From assembly GCA_021811225.1 (NCBI GenBank), contig JAJZPJ010000156.1:1-6171 (forward strand): a DNA stretch of 6,171 nucleotides. The letters are read 5' to 3'. A model generated the notes under the pieces. The model made no database searches. It saw only the letters and a program-made list of their open reading frames with translations, and had not been told where the DNA came from. Below, piece by piece: positions 1 to 4,967 of this stretch. Both the position numbers and the translations under genes were made by a program. The DNA comes from Pseudomonadota bacterium (GTDB taxonomy: Bacteria > Pseudomonadota > Gammaproteobacteria > Burkholderiales > Rhodocyclaceae). The stretch's first letter is position 1; each line of letters starts with the position of its first letter.

Positions 1-3
1 TGC

Positions 4-59
4 GATCAAGGCTGGCTAGGATGAAGTCTAGCTTGATCAATCGCCCGTTGGGCTCAACG
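4..59 (+). promoter_or_regulatory. Structured leader with two hairpins ahead of suyA
   Basis: Two inverted repeats sit just before the ribosome-binding site of the first gene. The first pairs GATCAA (4-9) with TTGATC (33-38) and continues, after a 5-base bulge, with GCTAG (15-19) against CTAGC (28-32), leaving an 8-base loop. The second pairs CGTTG (46-50) with CAACG (55-59) around a GGCT loop. Neither is followed by a T-run, so neither is a classical terminator. They could be an operator for the operon's regulator, or mRNA leader structure that controls access to the ribosome-binding site at 61-65. The pairing is visible directly; the function is inference. No convincing -35/-10 pair is seen in 1-71, so the promoter is probably upstream of the window. 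Confidence 0.4.
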
Positions 60-60
60 C

Positions 61-65
61 AGGAG
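61..65 (+). promoter_or_regulatory. Ribosome-binding site of suyA
   Basis: AGGAG at 61-65 lies 6 bases before the ATG at 72. It decides the start: the frame stays open to the left edge and has another ATG at 21, but that ATG has no comparable Shine-Dalgarno sequence and would add 17 residues unlike the family. Confidence 0.75.
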
Positions 66-71
66 TTATCG

Positions 72-353
72 ATGATTCATTTCGTATTGCACGATACAAA
101 GGACACCGTGGCGGTGGCGGTGGTCGAGGGCGTCACGGCGGGGCAGGAGTTGACCGGCTGGATCATGGACGAGGACCGGCAGATCAAGGTCAAGGCGCGG
201 CAGGACATCCCGATCGGGCACAAGATAGCGCTCAAGGACATGGCCGCGGGCGAGACCGTGTTCAAGTATGGCGCCGACATCGGCCGGGTGGTGGCGCCGA
301 TCAAGGCCGGCGAGCACGCCCACGTGCACAACATCAAGACCAAGCGCTGGTGA
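72..353 (+). CDS. suyA: UxaA-family lyase small (SAF-domain) subunit, probable (2R)-sulfolactate sulfo-lyase subunit alpha
   Basis: This 93-residue protein is a stand-alone SAF domain, which in altronate and galactarate dehydratases forms the N-terminal part of one longer chain. Family-like features are the alternating hydrophobic start (residues 2-16), the AGQELTGW segment near residues 22-29, IPIGHKIAL near residues 46-54, and the C-terminal HVHNIKTKRW. In two-subunit members the small subunit pairs with the roughly 390-residue catalytic subunit encoded next door. SuyAB cleaves (2R)-3-sulfolactate to pyruvate and sulfite in the cytoplasm. The start at 72 is chosen for its AGGAG site and for fitting the family's length. 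The partner gene starts 52 bases downstream with its own ribosome-binding site. The sulfonate-type importer further along supports a sulfonate substrate over a sugar acid. Family membership is clear; the exact substrate is inferred, and another 2-hydroxy acid dehydratase or lyase activity remains possible. Confidence 0.8.
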   Translation: MIHFVLHDTKDTVAVAVVEGVTAGQELTGWIMDEDRQIKVKARQDIPIGHKIALKDMAAGETVFKYGADIGRVVAPIKAGEHAHVHNIKTKRW

Positions 354-405
354 GTCGAGAGACATCGCCGCGCGGTCCACGTTCGAACCATTTCAGGAAA
401 CCCAC

Positions 406-1575
406 ATGATCTCCAAAAACACCAGCTTTGCCGGCTACCGGCGCGAGAACGGCCGCGTCGGTGTGCGCAACCACGTCATCATCCTGCCGGTGGACGATCT
501 GTCCAACGCCGCCGCCGAGGCGGTGGCGCACAACATCAAGGGGGCGATGGCGCTGCCGCACCCCTACGGCCGGCTGCAGTTCGGCGCCGACCTCGATCTG
601 CACTTCCGCACCCTGATCGGCACCGGCGCCAACCCCAACGTCGCCGCCGTCGTGGTGATCGGCATCGAGGAGGGCTGGACCCAGCGCGTGGTCGAGGGCA
701 TCGCCAAGACCGGCAAGCCGGTGGCCGGCTTCGGCATCGAGCTGCACGGCGACCACGACACCATCATGCGCGCCTCCAAGGCGGCGAAGAGTTTCGTCCA
801 GGCCGCCTCAGAGTTGCGCCGCGAGGAATGCCCGATCTCGGAGCTGTGGGTGTCGACCAAGTGCGGGGAGTCGGACACGACCTCCGGCTGCGGCGCCAAT
901 CCGACCGTCGGCAATGCCTTCGACAAGCTCTACGAACTGGGCAGCACCCTGGTGTTCGGCGAGACCACCGAGCTCACCGGCGGCGAGCACATCGTCGTCC
1001 AGCGCTGCCGCACGCCGCAGGTGGCCGAGGCCTTCATGGCGATGTTCAACCGCTACCAGGACACGGTCAATCGCCACAAGACCGACGATCTCTCCGAATC
1101 CCAGCCGACCAAGGGCAACATCGCCGGTGGGCTCACCACCATCGAGGAGAAGGCGCTGGGCAACATCCAGAAGATCGGCAAGAAATGCCTGGTCGATGGC
1201 GTGCTGGACAAGGCGGAGGAACCCACCGGACCCGGATTGTGGTTCATGGACTCGTCCTCTGCCGCAGCCGAGATGGTGACCCTGGTCGCGGCGGCCGGCT
1301 TCGCCGTACATCTGTTTCCCACCGGGCAGGGCAATATCATCGGCAATCCGATCCTGCCGGTGATCAAGATTTCCGCCAATCCGCGCACGGTGCGCACCAT
1401 GAGCGAGCACATCGACGTCGATACCTCCGGCCTGCTGCAGCGGGAGATGGTCCTCGATCAGGCCGGCGACCAGTTATTGGAGATGATGCTGCGCACGGCG
1501 AACGGCCGGCTCACCGCCGCGGAAGCGCTGGGGCATCGCGAGTTCGTGCTGACCCGCCTGTACGAGAGCGCCTGA
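406..1575 (+). CDS. suyB: UxaA-family lyase catalytic subunit, probable (2R)-sulfolactate sulfo-lyase subunit beta
   Basis: This 389-residue protein is the catalytic subunit of the altronate/galactarate dehydratase superfamily, full length for the separate large subunit. It opens with GYRRENGRVGVRNHV (10-24), the family's N-terminal signature. The hallmark TKCGESDTTSG (151-161) contains the conserved cysteine expected near the catalytic metal. ELHGDHD (112-118), SESQPTKGNI (230-239), GLTTIEEKALGNIQK (242-256) and the C-terminal block NGRLTAAEALGHREF (366-380) follow the family order. The equivalent of the TGRGT loop of sugar-acid dehydratases reads FPTGQGNIIGNP (304-315), which argues for a different substrate. 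As SuyB it would eliminate sulfite from (2R)-sulfolactate to give pyruvate. The start at 406 has AGGAAA at 395-400, five bases upstream; an upstream reading to 268 overlaps suyA and does not look like this family. No sulfite oxidase or sulfite exporter is seen in the window, though sulfite would need disposal. Confidence 0.8.
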   Translation: MISKNTSFAGYRRENGRVGVRNHVIILPVDDLSNAAAEAVAHNIKGAMALPHPYGRLQFGADLDLHFRTLIGTGANPNVAAVVVIGIEEGWTQRVVEGIAKTGKPVAGFGIELHGDHDTIMRASKAAKSFVQAASELRREECPISELWVSTKCGESDTTSGCGANPTVGNAFDKLYELGSTLVFGETTELTGGEHIVVQRCRTPQVAEAFMAMFNRYQDTVNRHKTDDLSESQPTKGNIAGGLTTIEEKALGNIQKIGKKCLVDGVLDKAEEPTGPGLWFMDSSSAAAEMVTLVAAAGFAVHLFPTGQGNIIGNPILPVIKISANPRTVRTMSEHIDVDTSGLLQREMVLDQAGDQLLEMMLRTANGRLTAAEALGHREFVLTRLYESA

Positions 1576-1581
1576 GCTTCC

Positions 1582-2328
1582 ATGGGCGTCACGGCCGGCG
1601 AGTCGTCCGCGCAGGAGGCGATGCTCGACGTGCGGGTATGGCACGGCGCCGAGCACGGAGAGTTCCGCCATTATCAGGTGCCGCGCCGGGATAGCCAGAC
1701 GGTGCTCGATGTCGTCACCTACATCCAGCGCCACCTCGATCCGGCGCTCTCCTACCGTTTCGCCTGCCGCGTCGGCATGTGCGGCTCCTGCGCGATGACG
1801 GTCAATGGCGTCGCGCGCTGGACCTGCCGCAGCCACGTCGATCAGGTCACCGCCGACGGCCGCCTGGAAATCGCGCCGCTCGCCCACCTGCCGGTGGTGC
1901 GCGACCTGGTGACCGACATGCGACCCTTCTTCGACAAGTGGGCGAGAGCCAAGGGGCGCTTCCAGGGAGCGACCACGCGCAGCGACCCGGTCGCCCGGGT
2001 GCCGCCGGACACGCCCGAACGCCGGGCGGTGGATGCGGCCATCGAATGCATCGGCTGCGGCGTCTGCTATGCCGCGTGCGACGTGGTCGGCTGGCGGCCG
2101 GAGTATCTCGGGCCGGCGGCGTTGAACCGGGCCTGGACGCTGGTCAATGACGTGCGCGACGTCTCGCGCCTGGAGCGCCTGCGGGCGGTGGCGGCGGAGG
2201 GCGGCTGTCTGTCCTGCCACAGCCACACTTCCTGCAGCGAGCGCTGCCCGAAGAAGATCGCGCCGACCGCCGGGATCTCCGGCCTGAAGCGCGCTTGCGC
2301 CCGGGCCGCATTGGGGGGCGAACTGTGA
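1582..2328 (+). CDS. Succinate dehydrogenase/fumarate reductase-like iron-sulfur subunit
   Basis: This 248-residue protein matches SdhB/FrdB in length and domain order. The N-terminal plant-type ferredoxin domain binds a 2Fe-2S cluster through C62, C67, C70 and C82 (C-x4-C-x2-C-x11-C). The C-terminal ferredoxin-like domain has C156, C159, C162 and C166, then C212, C218 and C222 followed by PK. By analogy with FrdB, C156/C159/C162/C222 would hold a 4Fe-4S cluster and C166/C212/C218 a 3Fe-4S cluster. CIGCGVCYAAC and EYLGPAAL (175-182) closely resemble FrdB. Two oddities: an extra cysteine, C209, and Asp rather than Pro after C166. The protein should relay electrons between a flavoprotein and membrane heme/quinone, but no flavoprotein gene is in the window. 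The start is uncertain: the ATG at 1582 is 6 bases after suyB but has a weak ribosome site, while the ATG at 1621 (residue 14) follows AGGAGG very closely. The substrate of the complex is unknown. Confidence 0.9.
   Translation: MGVTAGESSAQEAMLDVRVWHGAEHGEFRHYQVPRRDSQTVLDVVTYIQRHLDPALSYRFACRVGMCGSCAMTVNGVARWTCRSHVDQVTADGRLEIAPLAHLPVVRDLVTDMRPFFDKWARAKGRFQGATTRSDPVARVPPDTPERRAVDAAIECIGCGVCYAACDVVGWRPEYLGPAALNRAWTLVNDVRDVSRLERLRAVAAEGGCLSCHSHTSCSERCPKKIAPTAGISGLKRACARAALGGEL
1613..1618 (+). promoter_or_regulatory. Strong Shine-Dalgarno sequence inside the 5' end of the iron-sulfur gene
   Basis: AGGAGG at 1613-1618 is only 2 bases before the in-frame ATG at 1621 and 11 bases before an in-frame GTG at 1630. 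Either spacing is outside the usual 5-9 bases, so it does not settle the start, but it suggests that the true N-terminus may be 13 or 16 residues shorter than the 1582 start. SdhB/FrdB proteins typically begin close to the first beta strand, which here is at residues 15-20. Confidence 0.4.
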
Positions 2329-2666
2329 CGCCGGCCCGGCGCGATGCGCTGCTGTGGCTGGCGCAGCGCTGGAGCGCGGCGGTGCTCGCCCTGTGCTTGG
2401 CTGTGCATCTGGCGGTCATCATCTATGCGGTGCGGGGCGGACTGACCGCCGCCGAAATCCTCGGGCGGACGCGCGGCAACGCGCCGCTCGCAGTCTTCTA
2501 CGGCCTGTTCGTGGTCGCGGTCAGCATCCACGCGCCGCTCGGTCTGCGCGCCATCCTCTCCGAATGGACGCTCTGGCGGGGGCGCAGCCAGGCTTGGGCG
2601 ATGGCCGCTCTGGCCGTGCTCCTGTTCGGCTTGGGCCTGCGCGCGGTGTGGGCGGTGGTGCAATGA
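2325..2666 (+). CDS. Sdh/Frd-type cytochrome b membrane anchor, first subunit
   Basis: This 113-residue membrane protein starts at a GTG that overlaps the stop of the iron-sulfur gene (GTGA), preceded by a G-run at 2313-2318, so translation is probably coupled. Hydrophobic stretches at about residues 17-36, 56-77 and 90-111 give three likely membrane helices, as in SdhC/SdhD/FrdC anchors. RWSAAVLALCLAVH (15-28) resembles the R-x-S...H helix of this superfamily, and SIHAPLGLRAILSEW (67-81) resembles the His-x-x-x-Gly-x-Arg end of the second heme helix. H28 and H69 are the candidate axial heme ligands. Family membership rests on these motifs, size and position rather than on strong sequence identity. 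It should form, with the next gene product, the membrane domain that exchanges electrons with quinone. An annotation pipeline might call it hypothetical. Confidence 0.8.
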   Translation: MTPARRDALLWLAQRWSAAVLALCLAVHLAVIIYAVRGGLTAAEILGRTRGNAPLAVFYGLFVVAVSIHAPLGLRAILSEWTLWRGRSQAWAMAALAVLLFGLGLRAVWAVVQ

Positions 2667-3016
2667 TCGGCAGCCCGGCCTATCGCGCCCGCCATCACCC
2701 GGCGTATTGGGCCTTCCTGGTGCACCGCCTCTCGGGTCTGGTGCTGACGCTGTTTCTGCCGCTGCACTTCCTGGTGCTGGGCCAGGCGCTGCGCGGCGAG
2801 GCGGCACTCGACGGCTTGTTGCGGTGGACCGATAATCTGCCGCTGAAGGCAGCCGAGACCCTGCTGGTGACCACGGCGGCGGCCCACCTGGCCGGGGGCC
2901 TGCGCCTGCTGTTGCTGGAAGGGTTTGCCTGGCGCGGTCCGCGCAAGGACCTGGCCGCTCTCGCGGCTGGGGTCTCGCTGGCGGTGGCCTTGCTGTTCGC
3001 GCTGGCGGTGTTTTGA
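2663..3016 (+). CDS. Succinate dehydrogenase cytochrome b-type membrane anchor, second subunit
   Basis: This 117-residue protein starts at an ATG overlapping the stop of the previous gene (ATGA), a sign of translational coupling. It has the SdhC signature HRLSG (21-25) at the start of the first helix (about 20-40), then H35 within PLHFLVLG. A second helix at about 62-86 carries H75 in HLAGGLRLLLLE, and a third spans about 96-116. H35 and H75 are the best heme-ligand candidates; H21 lies at the membrane edge and is probably the family's quinone-side histidine. With H28 and H69 of the partner, the pair offers four intramembrane histidines, enough for two b hemes. A longer open frame upstream overlaps the previous gene and is rejected as a shadow. 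The gene closes the dehydrogenase-like block; an 85-base gap follows. Confidence 0.85.
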   Translation: MIGSPAYRARHHPAYWAFLVHRLSGLVLTLFLPLHFLVLGQALRGEAALDGLLRWTDNLPLKAAETLLVTTAAAHLAGGLRLLLLEGFAWRGPRKDLAALAAGVSLAVALLFALAVF

Positions 3017-3055
3017 TGATGACCGCTGAGATCAGGCAGATGAGCTAAGACCGAT

Positions 3056-3072
3056 GGCGGACGGATTCCGCC
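3056..3072 (+). promoter_or_regulatory. Small hairpin between the membrane anchor gene and the importer genes
   Basis: GGCGGA (3056-3061) pairs perfectly with TCCGCC (3067-3072) around a five-base loop. It is followed by an A/T-rich stretch without a T-run, so intrinsic termination is unlikely. It may stabilise or partially uncouple the mRNA ahead of the highly expressed binding-protein gene, whose ribosome-binding site begins 16 bases later. The structure is seen; the role is inferred. Confidence 0.35.
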
Positions 3073-3087
3073 GAATCATATAAAGAC

Positions 3088-3096
3088 AAGGAGGAG
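3088..3096 (+). promoter_or_regulatory. Strong ribosome-binding site of the binding-protein gene
   Basis: AAGGAGGAG at 3088-3096, five bases before the ATG at 3102, is the best Shine-Dalgarno match in the window along with that of the permease. It fits a periplasmic binding protein that is needed in excess over its membrane partners. Confidence 0.7.
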
Positions 3097-3101
3097 ACAA
3101 A

Positions 3102-4097
3102 ATGAAGCGCACGTTCCTATTGGCGGCGACCGTCGCCCTGGGCATCACCACGGTGCACGCCGAGGTGAGCAGACTCAGCGTCGCTCAGGAGTATGGCGTC
3201 AGTTATCTGCCGCTCCTGGTCATGGAAGATCAGCATTTGATCGAGAAGGATGCCGCGAAAGCCGGCATCAAGGATCTCAAGGTCACCTGGGACAAGTTCG
3301 CCGGCGGCAACGTCATGAACGACGGCCTGCTCTCCGACAGCCTGGACATCGCCTCCGGCGGCGTCGGTCCATTTGTCAAGCTCTGGGCCAAGACGCGCAG
3401 CAATTACGACGTCAGGGCGATCGCCGCGCTCAACATCATGCCGCTCTACCTCAACACCGATGACCCGGCGGTCAAATCGATCAAGGACTTCACCGCCAAG
3501 GACAAGATCGCCCTGCCGGCGGTCAAGGTGTCGATCCAGGCGGTGACCCTGCAGATGGCGGCGGAACAGGCCTTCGGTCCGGGCCAGCAGAATCGTTTGG
3601 ATCCGCTCACGGTGTCGATGAGCCATCCGGACGGAATGGCTGCGCTGCTCTCGGGCAAGAGCGAGATAACGGCTCATTTTACTTCGCCGCCCTTCCAGTA
3701 TCAGGAGCTCGCCGACCCGAAGGTGCACACCGTGCTCAACTCCTACGACGTCTTGGGGGGGCCGGCGACCTTCAATCTGGTGTGGACCACCGCGAAGTTC
3801 CGCAAGCAGAACCCCAAGGTCTATGGCGCTTTCGTGAAGGCGCTGAACGAGGCCATCGCCATGATCAACAAAGACAAGAAATGGGCGGCTGAGCTCTACC
3901 TGCGCACCTCGAAAAACAAGAGCTCGGTGGCCGACATCCTGAAAATTCTCAACGATCCGCAGGTCGTCTACACGACCACGCCGCAGAACGTCATGAAATA
4001 CGTCGATTTCATGTACAAGACCAAATCCATCGACGTCATGCCGAAGTCGTGGAAGGATCTGTTCTTCCCGGAAGTGCAGAACCAACCGGGCAGCTGA
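3102..4097 (+). CDS. ABC transporter periplasmic substrate-binding protein, taurine/sulfonate/nitrate type
   Basis: This 331-residue protein begins with a clear Sec signal peptide: KR at 2-3, a hydrophobic core at about 4-16, and a probable cleavage after VHA (residue 20). The mature part follows the SsuA/TauA/NrtA (NMT1-like) fold: an early strand with YGVSYLPLLVMEDQHLIEK (31-49), a DIASGGVGPFV segment (82-92) where such proteins contact the ligand, and a hinge and second lobe containing SHPDGMAALLSGKSEITAHF (174-193) and TSPPFQYQEL. No cysteine is seen in the mature part, so it is a soluble periplasmic protein rather than a lipoprotein. It should capture a small anionic compound and deliver it to the permease encoded downstream. 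The relatives include taurine, alkanesulfonate, nitrate and pyrimidine-precursor binders, so the family alone does not fix the ligand. Linkage to the suyAB pair makes sulfolactate or a related C3 sulfonate the leading guess. Confidence 0.85.
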   Translation: MKRTFLLAATVALGITTVHAEVSRLSVAQEYGVSYLPLLVMEDQHLIEKDAAKAGIKDLKVTWDKFAGGNVMNDGLLSDSLDIASGGVGPFVKLWAKTRSNYDVRAIAALNIMPLYLNTDDPAVKSIKDFTAKDKIALPAVKVSIQAVTLQMAAEQAFGPGQQNRLDPLTVSMSHPDGMAALLSGKSEITAHFTSPPFQYQELADPKVHTVLNSYDVLGGPATFNLVWTTAKFRKQNPKVYGAFVKALNEAIAMINKDKKWAAELYLRTSKNKSSVADILKILNDPQVVYTTTPQNVMKYVDFMYKTKSIDVMPKSWKDLFFPEVQNQPGS

Positions 4098-4104
4098 CCC
4101 GCGG

Positions 4105-4133
4105 CAGCCGGCGGAGACTGCCCCCGCCGGCTG
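4105..4133 (+). terminator. Strong GC hairpin between binding-protein and ATPase genes (attenuator or mRNA stabiliser)
   Basis: CAGCCGGCGG (4105-4114) pairs perfectly over 10 bases with CCGCCGGCTG (4124-4133), with a 9-base loop, and a G-T wobble can extend it. It begins 7 bases after the stop of the binding-protein gene. Only TCTTTCCC follows, so it is at best a weak intrinsic terminator. A structure in this position is well known in ABC importer operons, where partial termination or protection against 3' exonucleases raises binding protein over the membrane subunits. That role is inferred here. Confidence 0.6.
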
Positions 4134-4153
4134 TCTTTCCCATCGATCGTTTC

Positions 4154-4158
4154 GGAGG
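4154..4158 (+). promoter_or_regulatory. Ribosome-binding site of the ATPase gene
   Basis: GGAGG at 4154-4158 is five bases before the ATG at 4164. This rules out the in-frame GTG at 4158, which overlaps the site itself, and sets the start of the ATPase. Confidence 0.7.
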
Positions 4159-4163
4159 TGGTA

Positions 4164-4967
4164 ATGACGAGCACCCAGAGTCAGGGAAGTGCGCCGCTGC
4201 TCGACGTGCGTGGCGTCACCCTGCAGTACAAGACCAAGGAGCACTTGGTGACCGCGACCTATCGCGTCGATTTCCAGGTGTTCAAGTCCGACCGCTACAT
4301 CCTGCTCGGCCCGTCGGGTTGCGGCAAGTCGACGCTGCTGAAGGCGGTCGGCGGTTATCTCGCGCCCACCGAGGGCGAGATCCGGCTCAAGGGCGCGGTG
4401 GTGACCAAGCCGGGTCCCGACCGGATGATGGTGTTCCAGGAATTCGACCAGCTGCTGCCGTGGAAGACCGTCAAGGAAAACGTCATGTTTCCGCTGCTCG
4501 CGTCGGGCAAGGCCTCGGGCCGAGCGGCGGAAGAGAAGGCGATGCAGTACATCGACAAGGTCAAGCTGTCCCAGTTCGCCGACCACCATCCGCACCTGCT
4601 CTCCGGCGGCATGAAGCAGCGCGTGGCGATCGCTCGCGGCATGGCCATGGAGCCCGACGTGCTGCTGATGGACGAGCCCTTCGCGGCCCTCGACGCGCTG
4701 ACCCGGCGGAAGATGCAGGAAGAGCTGCTGCAGTTGTGGGACGACACCCACTTCACCGTCATCTTCGTCACCCACTCGATCCCCGAGGCGATCAAGATCG
4801 GCAGCCGCATTCTGCTGCTCTCGCCCCATCCCGGCCAGGTCAAGGCCGAGCTCGCCAGCGTTCCGCGCGATCAGGCCGGCGCGCACGCCCAGGAGGCGCT
4901 GGCGGCGACGATTCACGAGATGCTGTTCACCGAACAGGTCGAGGCGCAGGAGGTGCATCATGTCTGA
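4164..4967 (+). CDS. ABC transporter ATP-binding protein, taurine/sulfonate/nitrate type
   Basis: This 267-residue protein carries every ABC ATPase motif: Walker A GPSGCGKST (49-57), Q-loop Q92 in VFQEFDQLLPW, signature LSGGM (146-150), Walker B LLMDEP (167-172), D-loop with ALDALT (175-180), and switch H204 in FVTHSIPEA. The QLLPW segment and the LSGGMKQRVAIARG form are typical of the TauB/SsuB/NrtD branch. It acts at the cytoplasmic face of the inner membrane, powering import through the permease whose gene overlaps its 3' end by 8 bases. Length is normal for the branch (about 250-270). The C-terminal 25 residues, ending VEAQEVHHV, look unstructured. Nothing suggests loss of function. Confidence 0.93.
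   Translation: MTSTQSQGSAPLLDVRGVTLQYKTKEHLVTATYRVDFQVFKSDRYILLGPSGCGKSTLLKAVGGYLAPTEGEIRLKGAVVTKPGPDRMMVFQEFDQLLPWKTVKENVMFPLLASGKASGRAAEEKAMQYIDKVKLSQFADHHPHLLSGGMKQRVAIARGMAMEPDVLLMDEPFAALDALTRRKMQEELLQLWDDTHFTVIFVTHSIPEAIKIGSRILLLSPHPGQVKAELASVPRDQAGAHAQEALAATIHEMLFTEQVEAQEVHHV
4948..4954 (+). promoter_or_regulatory. Ribosome-binding site of the permease gene, inside the ATPase gene
   Basis: AGGAGGT at 4948-4954 lies within the last codons of the ATPase gene and five bases before the permease ATG at 4960. The near-perfect match and the 8-base gene overlap point to coupled, balanced synthesis of ATPase and permease. Confidence 0.75.

Noticed and set aside
1..19. Possible 3' end of an upstream gene (a frame closing with TAG at 17-19)
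   Set aside because: Only five codons are visible, too few to support a call.
828..1694. A 288-codon plus-strand frame inside suyB running into the iron-sulfur gene
   Set aside because: It is a frame-shifted reading of conserved coding sequence with an Arg/Gly/His-rich product, and suyB continues intact in its own frame.
3079..3084. TATAAA resembling a -10 box before the binding-protein gene
   Set aside because: There is no acceptable -35 element 16-18 bases upstream, and a transcript starting about 7 bases later would lose the ribosome-binding site at 3088-3096.
3117..4961. A 614-codon open frame on the minus strand opposite the binding protein and ATPase genes
   Set aside because: It lies antisense to two genes with unmistakable family motifs and good ribosome-binding sites, both in the same forward frame. 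Its product is rich in Arg, His, Asp, Leu and Gly without recognisable motifs, the usual mirror of GC-rich codon usage.
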